Shown here piece after piece: positions 24,346-32,131 of a DNA stretch of 64,000 bases. The stretch spans positions 24,214 to 88,213 of the forward strand of contig JBFWMT010000001.1 in NCBI GenBank assembly GCA_050251415.1, given 5' to 3'. The stretch is from UBA8514 sp050251415. GTDB lineage: Bacteria; Bacillota; Clostridia; Lachnospirales; Anaerotignaceae. Both the position numbers and the translations under genes were made by a program. The notes below the pieces were generated by a model. That model worked only from the letters and a program-made list of their open reading frames with translations. It searched no databases and had not been told where the DNA came from. The stretch's first letter is position 1; every line of letters begins with the position of its first letter.

Positions 24346-24881
24346 TCAACGTCCCATTGAACTGTATAGTATCCTACATCCTGGGCAGCTTCAATAACTT
24401 TGTTTTCATATTCGCCAAAGGGCGGTCTAAACAACTCCATTTCATACCCTGTAAGGGCAAATACCTTTTCATGCGTATCTTTAATTTCCTTTTCTATCTG
24501 CTCCTTGCTAAGCTGGCTCATATGAGGGTGTGTAGAAGAGTGGTTGCCCAAATCATGCCCAGCCATGGCTATTTTCATAACCTCTTCGGGGTAATCATCC
24601 ACCCAATAACCACACATAAAAAATGTGGTTTTAACTTCATTTTCTTTAAGAATACGCAATAATTCGTCAGTGTCATCCGCACCCCATGCCGCATCAAAGC
24701 TTATTGCCACCTGCTTATTTTCTGTTTCAACGCAGTAGATTGGCAGCTTCCGCTCCGTTGCCGCAAATACCGAAAACACAGTCTTTGCCGTAGGTTTTAC
24801 GCATGACATAAGTGCAAAAATGCCAACCACTGCCGCTACAGCAATGCATACCTTTCTTTTGTCTTTAAATATATTTTTCAA
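24346..24881 (-). pseudogene. N-terminal part of a split polysaccharide deacetylase
   Basis: PdaB-like peptidoglycan/polysaccharide deacetylase, N-half. It has a membrane anchor (residues about 12-28) and NodB-fold motifs: QVAISFDAAWGADDT (catalytic and metal Asp), GHDLGNHSSTHPHMSQLS (metal His) and RPPFGEYENKVIEAA. After YTVQWDVD the frame runs into the island and stops at 24327. TTG start at 24881 has GAGGTG. The missing 82 C-terminal residues lie at 7345-7596. The split removes the strand with the late His (ILFHND), so the truncated product is probably inactive. Confidence 0.9.
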
Positions 24882-24956
24882 ATTAATCACCTCAGCTTAT
24901 GTATATTCACCCAAGGGTTTTCCTATTTCCCAAAAATCCCTTTATTATTATAAAGT

Positions 24957-24985
24957 TTGACTTACCAATTTTTTCCCCTTATAAT
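24957..24985 (+). promoter_or_regulatory. Promoter of the frameshifted exported protein gene
   Basis: TTGACT, a 17-base spacer, TATAAT; 33 bases upstream of the ATG at 25018. Confidence 0.8.
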
Positions 24986-25017
24986 ATTATTAAAAATAGA
25001 CAAAAGAGAACTTTCAT

Positions 25018-25522
25018 ATGAAAAATTTAAAATTTTTACGTAAAATATCGTCTATTGCAATGGTTTTCGTCATTATTTCAGCAACAATAGAACCTGCATT
25101 TGGCAACACAATATATAAAAGTGAGACTATACATAACATATCCGTAATTAAAACAATATTAGCTAATCGTGCTGAAAAACAAAAAGAAATTAACCTTAAT
25201 GCTCTTTATTTAAAGGCTGTAGAAGACTCAAAAACCATTGAGCCAGAAGAGATTTTGCCTGTTGTTCCCATTTGCCGATGTTCTTCGACCTGCATATACA
25301 TACGATATATCGGACGCCAGTATTACAGATGTTTTTTTGACACAGGCTAATGATGAATACCTCAGCTGGTTTAACAGTAATACACATGGTCCTATGAAGA
25401 TTCTGCTTTTCCATGGACAAGACTGGGCAGATAACGGTACAGAATACGGTATTTCGGAATCTATTATAAAAAAAGGCTCGGATGCAGAGGTGGCATACAC
25501 CCTTACATCCGAGGAATTTTAA
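25018..25522 (+). pseudogene. Frameshifted exported protein of unknown function
   Basis: Frame one (25018 on) gives a signal peptide (residues 1-30, cleavage after AFG) and runs to SKTIEPEEILPVVP. A second frame, +1 relative to it, continues as PFADVLRPAYTYDISDAS and ends SEEF at 25522. Removing one C from the CCC at 25267-25269 would join them into a 167-aa protein reading VVPFADVLRPAY. Promoter and terminator are intact. It is a recent one-base frameshift, a sequencing error, or slippage in the C run. The family is not recognised. Confidence 0.7.
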
Positions 25523-25542
25523 AATCCATAACAAAATAATAT

Positions 25543-25577
25543 CTATAGGGGCTATTAAATATCGTCCCTATTTTTTT
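25543..25577 (+). terminator. Terminator after the frameshifted gene
   Basis: ATAGGG pairs with CCCTAT followed by seven T on the plus strand. The hairpin overlaps the end of the convergent HAD gene. Confidence 0.7.
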
Positions 25578-26328
25578 GTTGTTTAATAATATAGTCTACA
25601 ATCTCGTCAGAAAACATCTTATCACTTTCCACCACTAATCCATTTTTATCACAAGCCAAAAACTGTTTAAGCTTATGTGGAAAAATGGCAATATCCGCCT
25701 CTTTAAGCATAGGTAAATCAAAATCACTATCTCCTGCGGCAAAAATAATTTCTGGATTTTTAAGCTTTCTTATTCGTTGTAATGCTGTTCCCTTATTAAG
25801 TTTTTCTGGAAATATGTATACCTTACTTCCGTTGTTAAAAACACTTACTACTGACAAATCCAAGCTAGTCTCTAGCATATTTCTTGTTGAAGGAACATCG
25901 TTGCTTTTCGTAAAAACGAACAGCCCATCAACCTTTCTCACCTCAAAATATGTATTTGCGTCATTTTCAAGTAGTTGCATTCCAAGGGCTAGTTGTTCTT
26001 GGGCATTTTCAATTATTACTAATGACTCATTATACCAATCTTCATCAATTTTGTTGTTACGAAGCAATATCCCTCCGTTTGCCACTAATGCACATTCAAC
26101 CCTCCATTTTTCACTAAAGCATATTCGTCTGTATTGTTCCAGCGACCTTGTTGTAAGGGGAATAAACTCCATTTCATCTTTTATTTTCTCTAAAAGCATA
26201 TGTGCTTTTGATGTCATAAAGGATAATTCCTTACCATCTTTTGTTTCCACCAAAACAATATCTTTTCCAATATTATGCTTATAGGAATAAATAAGTGTAT
26301 TATCTAAGTCTGATAAAAATATTTTCAT
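25555..26328 (-). CDS. HAD-superfamily phosphatase of the Ter locus
   Basis: 257-aa HAD hydrolase: motif I LSDLDNTLIYS (nucleophile Asp), motif II IPLTTRS, motif III Lys in NKGTALQRI and motif IV FAAGDSDFDLPML, with a C2-type cap. Such phosphatases accompany TerD/CitE/PRTase genes in Firmicute Ter loci (Anantharaman, Iyer and Aravind), where a role in making a nucleotide-like metabolite is proposed. It lies after a strong terminator, so its expression may be partly separate. ATG at 26328 has AAGGAG. Confidence 0.8.
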   Translation of the reverse strand: MKIFLSDLDNTLIYSYKHNIGKDIVLVETKDGKELSFMTSKAHMLLEKIKDEMEFIPLTTRSLEQYRRICFSEKWRVECALVANGGILLRNNKIDEDWYNESLVIIENAQEQLALGMQLLENDANTYFEVRKVDGLFVFTKSNDVPSTRNMLETSLDLSVVSVFNNGSKVYIFPEKLNKGTALQRIRKLKNPEIIFAAGDSDFDLPMLKEADIAIFPHKLKQFLACDKNGLVVESDKMFSDEIVDYIIKQQKNRDDI

Positions 26329-26341
26329 ACTATCTCCTTAT

Positions 26342-26381
26342 AAAAAACAAGTTCCTAACCAATTATATGGCAGGAACTTGT
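26342..26381 (-). terminator. Strong terminator between Ca2+-ATPase and HAD genes
   Basis: CAAGTTCCT pairs with AGGAACTTG, then six U on the minus strand. Confidence 0.9.
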
Positions 26382-26391
26382 GTGTTTAATT

Positions 26392-29049
26392 TTATTTTTT
26401 GCCTACAATTGCCTTACGGATAATATCTACAGGAATAATTGTAAATGCAAGTAAAACAACTACAATCCATTCGTTTGCAACCAAACCGTAGCATCTAAGT
26501 ATATCGCCGCCAAAATCTGTCATAATTACCTGTACAACAATAATAAGCAATATAACCTTCCAGAAGCCATGGTTTTTGCTGATATTGTCAAACAAATTAA
26601 TTTTGTCAGTTCTTGCATTAAAGGCGTTAAATGCCGCAATAAAAATATAGAAAGTAAAGTACCCAGTAAGCAAATACTTTGAAGTCTCGTCTCCTCTAAA
26701 CCAGCTATTGCTAATGGGTGAAAGCAATAAGAAAAGGCTTAACGCAAATATCCATAAACTTCCTGTTAAAATGGAACTCATCATTTCCTTACTGATAATG
26801 CTTTCATCACGCTTTTTAGGCTTTTCACGCATAAAACGCTTTAAAGCCGGTTCGCCGCCAAATGCCAGTGCTGCCAGAGTGTCCATAACAAGGTTTACCC
26901 ATAAAATCTGAATAATTGAAAGAGGACTCTCCATACCCAAAAGCGGTGCGGCAAAAGAAATAAGCACTGCACTTACATTGATTGTAAGCTGGAAAATAAT
27001 AAATTTTCTTATGCTGTTAAAAATAGTTCTGCCATAAAGTATCGCTTTATCAATGGAGCTAAAGTTATCATCCATAATAACAATATCACTGGCTTCCTTA
27101 GCAACCTCTGTTCCACCACCCATTGCAAAGCCCACGTCAGCTTTCTTTAATGCAGGAGAATCGTTAACACCATCGCCTGTCATCCCTACTACCAAACCTT
27201 GTTCCTGTGCAAGCCTAACAAGTCTGCTTTTGTCACTTGGCAGCGCTCTGGAAACCACTCTTATGCTTTCAATTTTGCTCTTAATTTCGTCATCACTCAT
27301 GGCGCCAAGTTCATCAGATGTAAGCACAATGTCGTTTTCGCCTTGAATAATTCCGGCTTCCTTGGCAATGGCAACCGCTGTATCCTTTCGGTCTCCTGTT
27401 ATCATAACAACCTGAATGCCTGCATCCTGCACTTCTTTGATTGCAATAGCAGATTCAGGTCTTACCTCGTCACGTATACCTATTACGCCAACCAAAGTCC
27501 ATTCCCCTTCTGGCAGTGCGTCATCTTTAATATGCTCTTTTGAAACAGCCAACGCAAGAACACGTATTGCTCTTGCGGCAAGCTCGTTAATTCTCTCTTC
27601 AATGGCAACTTTATTTGTAAGGGCAACGGCATTACCGTTTTCATCATAATATTTTGTACATTTTTCAATGATTTTTTCAGGTGCACCCTTAATTAATGTT
27701 AATTTTTGTTCTCCCTCAAGCTCTACCGAGGTAGCAGAATATTTATTTGAGCTGTTAAATGGTATAGATGAAATTTGGGCAACATTTGTTGTTGAAGCAT
27801 GGCGTGATTTTGCAGCATAAGATAAGACTGCTCTTTCTGTTGCGTTTCCGCCAATTATCTTCATTTCATTGCCCTGGCCTGAAACCACAGCATCACTGTT
27901 GTTTTGAATGCTCATGGAAAGTACTTTGCCAAGTTCACCTACAACCTTATCGTAACTGTCATACATATCCGCTTTTCCATCCACAAAGATAACTGCTTCA
28001 AGCTGACCTTTTGTAATTGTTCCAGTTTTATCACTAAAAAGAATATTTAAACTGCCTGCGGTTTCTATACCAGATATTTTTCTTACAAGCACGTTATCTT
28101 TAAGCATTTTGCCCATGTTAAGTGCGGATACAAGGGCTATCATAAGGGGTAAACCCTCTGGCACAGCCATTACAATAATAATAACCGCCAGCATAACCGC
28201 CTCTACAAGGTCGTTAACTATAGTCATCCAGTTAGAGCAATACGCCGCTATCTGCACCATATCAAAGCCATTGTGTATTACAATGCGCTGAAACAAAAAT
28301 GCAATGGCAATTGCAACGCCACCAATATAGCCAAACTTGCTTATTCCGCCCGCAAGACTACTAAGCTTTACCTTTAACGGTGAATCTCTTTCATCCTCGC
28401 ATTGTAACTCGCTGGCTATCTGCCCGTAAACTGATTTATCACCTACGGTAGAAACCTGCATAATTGCGTTCCCACCACATACAACCGAACCCCTAAACAC
28501 CTTGTAGTTATTCAAAAAATCCATGGAAGAGTTCTGGTCAATATAATCATCCGGCATAACACTTTTGCTTGCCTCTTTGCTTTCGCCGTTAAGCACAGAC
28601 TGGTCAACCTTAATGTTGCCGTCAACAATAATACCGTCTGCCGGAATTTTATCTCCCAACTGCAAAAGAATGCAGTCATCAACTACAATATCATTTATTG
28701 GAATTTCAGCAATGTCTCCGTTCCTATACACCTTGCAGTATATTCTTGATGCTTCCTCTTGAAGCTTTTGGAAAGCATTTTCATTTCGATATTCAGAAAA
28801 AGTTGAAACAAATGTTGCTAAAATTACCGCAACGGCAATTCCTAGAGACTCATACCATTCCGTTTGGCCAAGGAATGCAAATATTATATTAATTATAAGT
28901 GCCACACACAAAATTTTTATCATCGGGTCGCCAAAGTTACCCAATAGTTTGCTCCAAAAACTCTCTGTTTCATGCTCCGTAAGGCAATTATCCCCGTATT
29001 TTTCTTTTGATGCCTGTACCTGTGCATCTGTCAATCCAAAATTTTTCAT
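26392..29049 (-). CDS. Calcium-type P-type ATPase
   Basis: P2 ATPase pumping Ca2+ (or a related cation) out of the cell, 885 aa. MAVPEGLPLMIAL (TM4 ion-binding), FSDKTGTITKGQ (phosphorylated Asp), LIKGAPEKI (nucleotide), MITGDRKDTAVAIA and VGMTGDGVNDSPALKKADVG (hinge) are all present, as is the C-terminal membrane block. It is the last gene of the TerD/TelA operon, as in other Firmicute Ter loci. The plasma-membrane-type subgroup is judged from overall look only. Confidence 0.9.
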   Translation of the reverse strand: MKNFGLTDAQVQASKEKYGDNCLTEHETESFWSKLLGNFGDPMIKILCVALIINIIFAFLGQTEWYESLGIAVAVILATFVSTFSEYRNENAFQKLQEEASRIYCKVYRNGDIAEIPINDIVVDDCILLQLGDKIPADGIIVDGNIKVDQSVLNGESKEASKSVMPDDYIDQNSSMDFLNNYKVFRGSVVCGGNAIMQVSTVGDKSVYGQIASELQCEDERDSPLKVKLSSLAGGISKFGYIGGVAIAIAFLFQRIVIHNGFDMVQIAAYCSNWMTIVNDLVEAVMLAVIIIVMAVPEGLPLMIALVSALNMGKMLKDNVLVRKISGIETAGSLNILFSDKTGTITKGQLEAVIFVDGKADMYDSYDKVVGELGKVLSMSIQNNSDAVVSGQGNEMKIIGGNATERAVLSYAAKSRHASTTNVAQISSIPFNSSNKYSATSVELEGEQKLTLIKGAPEKIIEKCTKYYDENGNAVALTNKVAIEERINELAARAIRVLALAVSKEHIKDDALPEGEWTLVGVIGIRDEVRPESAIAIKEVQDAGIQVVMITGDRKDTAVAIAKEAGIIQGENDIVLTSDELGAMSDDEIKSKIESIRVVSRALPSDKSRLVRLAQEQGLVVGMTGDGVNDSPALKKADVGFAMGGGTEVAKEASDIVIMDDNFSSIDKAILYGRTIFNSIRKFIIFQLTINVSAVLISFAAPLLGMESPLSIIQILWVNLVMDTLAALAFGGEPALKRFMREKPKKRDESIISKEMMSSILTGSLWIFALSLFLLLSPISNSWFRGDETSKYLLTGYFTFYIFIAAFNAFNARTDKINLFDNISKNHGFWKVILLIIVVQVIMTDFGGDILRCYGLVANEWIVVVLLAFTIIPVDIIRKAIVGKK

Positions 29050-29130
29050 ACATACTCCTCTTAATTAAAACAGCAATACCGTTATGGGCAAGGTTTAAAA
29101 CCAAGCCCATTCGGTTGCCGTTTATACTGT

Positions 29131-29733
29131 TTATTGGTATCTTGCTGCAAGCTGACCAATTCCTATATCAGTTGTACCTTGACCAATAGCGTTAAATTTC
29201 CACTCGCCATTATGTTTATATATTTCGCCAAAAATCATAGCTGTCATGCCACTGTAGTTTTCTGTTAAATTGTACTTTAATAACTCAGTGTTATTTCTTG
29301 CATCAACTAAACGGCAAAATGCATTGCCAATCATACCAAAATGCTGTTTTCTCTTATCTGCCTGATAAATATTAACAACAATTATAACCTTGTCATACTG
29401 TGATGGAATATTAGCCAAGTCAACTACAATCTGCTCATCATCACCGTCACCAGCGCCTGTTAAATTGTCGCCCATATGTATAACGGTGTCACTTTTGTGT
29501 CTTAAATTTCCAAAATAAACGATATCCTCTTTCCCTGTAAACTTTCCGTCCTTTAACAGTATTGCAGACGCATCACAGTCAACATCTGCCTGCTTAGAAC
29601 CAAAAAGGCCTGAAAGCATACCACCACCTGATTGCTTAACCTCATCCCAGCCAAGACCAACTATAACACGGCTTAAACCTGCATTTTCTTTTGTTAAACT
29701 AACCTTCTGTCCTTTTTGTAAGCTAATAGACAT
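29131..29733 (-). CDS. TerD-family protein 1
   Basis: TerD domains are Ca2+-binding beta-sandwiches linked to tellurite, metal and phage stress. 200 aa starting MSISLQKGQKVSLTKENAGL, with the acidic metal site NLTGAGDGDDEQIVVDL. It is the most divergent of the three: it reads DVDCDASAILL rather than DLDSAAFLI, and has a Gly/Gln-rich insert (QSGGGMLSGLFGSKQ). Ribosome site GAGAGGA. Confidence 0.9.
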   Translation of the reverse strand: MSISLQKGQKVSLTKENAGLSRVIVGLGWDEVKQSGGGMLSGLFGSKQADVDCDASAILLKDGKFTGKEDIVYFGNLRHKSDTVIHMGDNLTGAGDGDDEQIVVDLANIPSQYDKVIIVVNIYQADKRKQHFGMIGNAFCRLVDARNNTELLKYNLTENYSGMTAMIFGEIYKHNGEWKFNAIGQGTTDIGIGQLAARYQ

Positions 29734-29750
29734 TACGCCTCGTCCTCTCT

Positions 29751-30332
29751 TTAGTCGGTTTCAACACCATAATTTGCACAAAGTGCGGCTAACCCGCCTT
29801 GGTACCCACTGCCAATGGCGTTAAATTTCCACTCTCCGTTGCTTTTGTAAAGCTCGCCAAATACAGCCGCAGTTTCAATAGAAAAATCCTCGCCAAGGTC
29901 GTACCTTACAAGTTCTTCTCCCTTTGCTTCGTCAACAATACGAACAAATGCATTGGAAATCTGTCCAAAATTTTGTCTGCGTGTTTCAGCATCGTAAATA
30001 GTGACTGCAAAAACTATTTTTTCAATGTTATCTGGCACCTTTGATAAATCAATTTTAATCTGCTCGTCATCGCCATCGCCTGCACCTGTAAGGTTATCCC
30101 CTAAATGCTGTACCGAACCACTTGGATGCACTAAATTACCGAAAAACACAAAATCTTCAGGCTTGCTTACCTTGCCATTTTCTGTAATTAAGAAAGCTGC
30201 AGAGTCCAAGTCGAAACTTCCGCCTGTATCAAAACGATTAATGTCCCAGCCTATACCAACAACCAATTTTTGTAATCCTGGATTTCCTTTAGTTAAACTA
30301 ACTTTTTGACCCTTTTGTAAACTAATCGGCAT
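29751..30332 (-). CDS. TerD-family protein 2
   Basis: 193 aa; MPISLQKGQKVSLTKGNPGL start, FDLDSAAFLITENGKV, metal site NLTGAGDGDDEQIKIDL, and YDAETRRQNFGQISNAFVRI. It lies 17 bases before TerD 1 and 26 after TerD 3, so the set is a tandem duplication. Confidence 0.92.
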   Translation of the reverse strand: MPISLQKGQKVSLTKGNPGLQKLVVGIGWDINRFDTGGSFDLDSAAFLITENGKVSKPEDFVFFGNLVHPSGSVQHLGDNLTGAGDGDDEQIKIDLSKVPDNIEKIVFAVTIYDAETRRQNFGQISNAFVRIVDEAKGEELVRYDLGEDFSIETAAVFGELYKSNGEWKFNAIGSGYQGGLAALCANYGVETD

Positions 30333-30358
30333 TTTTTATCCCACCTATCTCAAATTTT

Positions 30359-30940
30359 TTAACCTACATTTACGCCATAATTTCTGCATAATGCCGCAAG
30401 TCCGCCTTGGAAACCACTGCCAATAGCATTAAATTTCCACTCTGTGCCATGCTTATATAATTCACCAACAACTACCGCTGTTTCAATTGAGAAATCTTCC
30501 CCCAAATCGTACCTTATAAGCTCTGTGTTTGTTGATTCATCCATAATACGAATATATGCGTTAGAAACCTGACCAAAATTCTGTCTTCGAACTTCTGCAT
30601 CATAAATAGTTACAGTGAATGCAATTTTAGTTATGTTTGCAGGAACTTTTGCAAGCTCAACCATTATCTGTTCATCATCCCCGTCGCCCTCGCCTGTAAG
30701 GTTGTCCCCCATTTGAACTACTGCTTCGCTGTTATGTTTCAAATTGCCATAGAAAACAAAGTCTGTATCAATTCCAACCTTTCCACTATCGGTAATCAAA
30801 AAAGCTGCTGCATCAAGGTCAAAATCTGCTCCGCCGTCATATTTGTTTGTATCCCAGCCAAGGCCAACCATCAATTTCTTTAATCCTGGGTTTCCTTTAG
30901 TTAAATCCACTTTCTGTCCTTTTTGTAAGTTAATAGGCAT
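30359..30940 (-). CDS. TerD-family protein 3
   Basis: 193 aa; MPINLQKGQKVDLTKGNPGL, FDLDAAAFLITDSGKV and NLTGEGDGDDEQIMVEL. It is closest to TerD 2. ATG at 30940 has GGAGGG. The upstream neighbour is telA. Confidence 0.92.
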   Translation of the reverse strand: MPINLQKGQKVDLTKGNPGLKKLMVGLGWDTNKYDGGADFDLDAAAFLITDSGKVGIDTDFVFYGNLKHNSEAVVQMGDNLTGEGDGDDEQIMVELAKVPANITKIAFTVTIYDAEVRRQNFGQVSNAYIRIMDESTNTELIRYDLGEDFSIETAVVVGELYKHGTEWKFNAIGSGFQGGLAALCRNYGVNVG

Positions 30941-30983
30941 ATTATTTCCCTCCATTTTGGTTTTTATAATAATTATTTACATT

Positions 30984-32129
30984 TTATCTTTTAGCTATAC
31001 CATTTTCATTGTACAGCTTATCAAACTCTTGTTTAATTGCATTAAGTCTTAATTTATCATCTTCTCTTTGCTTCTTTGCATTTTCCTGTATCTGCTTAGT
31101 CTCTTCAATGCCGGTAACAATAGTTCTCCAAGTTGTTTCAAGGGTTTCTATCTTCACGGAACTTCCTGAAGCAAGCTGTGCCGTCATTTTAGACTGCAAA
31201 GCAGTGTTTTGAGCATTTTTAATCAACATTTCGTTAGTTTTTGCATCAAGAGCCGCCATAGCTTCCGCCTGAACACGCTGCCTTTTAAGTAAAATTGCCT
31301 GTGATAACGCCTGTTTAAATATAGGTAATGTAATAATAAATGCGGAATTTATTTTACGCACAAGGTTAAGGTTACTAAACTGCATTGTTTTAATCATTGG
31401 GATTGACTGCAACGCAACATTTTCTGCAACACGTAAATCCTGCACTCTAAGCTCCAACATTGTTTTTGCTTGCTCCAAACCACTTACTTCAAACTGAATT
31501 GAATTATCCCCTGTGGTTTCAAGTTCTGTTCTTCGCTGTTCAATGTAGTTATCCAGCTCTCCAATGCCTTGTTCCCCTGCCAAAATATAGCTAACCAAAA
31601 GGTGGTAATATCTTACGTTTGTTTGAAACATTTCCTCAAGCTTACGGTTAGACTGTTTTATTTCATCCTCATACTGCTTAAGCTTAACATATATTTTGTC
31701 TACTTCTTCGCCCATGGTATGATATTTAGCTAATATTTGATCTAGCTGTTTTTTCATATTACTAAAAAGTTTTTTAAATAAGCCAGGGTTTTCTTTTATT
31801 TCTTCTATATCAAACTTGTCCATAATTTTTCCAAGCATTACAAGCATTTCGCCAGAATCATTAATCTGGCTCATGTTCATACTGTTAAGAATAACGTCTG
31901 AGCATTTTGATATTTCCTCTGCCGCTTCCCCTCCAAAGGATACTATTGTCTCAGGGTCGCTTACGCAAATTGTACTTACCAAGGCATCAACCTCTGCAGA
32001 GTTTACAAGCTGCGCAACCATTTGTTCTCTATCTGTCTTAATATTGTAGTTATCTACTACCTCAACTTGATTTGAATCTGCCGTCGCTTCCTGTGTTGCA
32101 GATGCATTTTTGCTAAAATCTAATCCCAC
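30984..32129 (-). CDS. telA: Toxic anion resistance protein (TelA/KlaA family)
   Basis: 381-aa helical cytoplasmic protein of the TelA family. Long heptad-rich helices occupy most of residues 95-370 (KQLDQILAKYHTMGEEVDKI; IPMIKTMQFSNLNLVRKINSAFIITLPIFKQAL is the conserved core). Acts with TerD proteins in stress and tellurite tolerance; mechanism not known. GTG start at 32129 with AGGAGGGG. It abuts the YceG-like gene by two bases. Confidence 0.9.
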   Translation of the reverse strand: MGLDFSKNASATQEATADSNQVEVVDNYNIKTDREQMVAQLVNSAEVDALVSTICVSDPETIVSFGGEAAEEISKCSDVILNSMNMSQINDSGEMLVMLGKIMDKFDIEEIKENPGLFKKLFSNMKKQLDQILAKYHTMGEEVDKIYVKLKQYEDEIKQSNRKLEEMFQTNVRYYHLLVSYILAGEQGIGELDNYIEQRRTELETTGDNSIQFEVSGLEQAKTMLELRVQDLRVAENVALQSIPMIKTMQFSNLNLVRKINSAFIITLPIFKQALSQAILLKRQRVQAEAMAALDAKTNEMLIKNAQNTALQSKMTAQLASGSSVKIETLETTWRTIVTGIEETKQIQENAKKQREDDKLRLNAIKQEFDKLYNENGIAKR

Positions 32130-32131
32130 TT

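Noticed and set aside
25196..25534. Minus-strand frames opposite the frameshifted exported protein
   Set aside because: No ribosome site or promoter; the plus strand has signal peptide, promoter and terminator.
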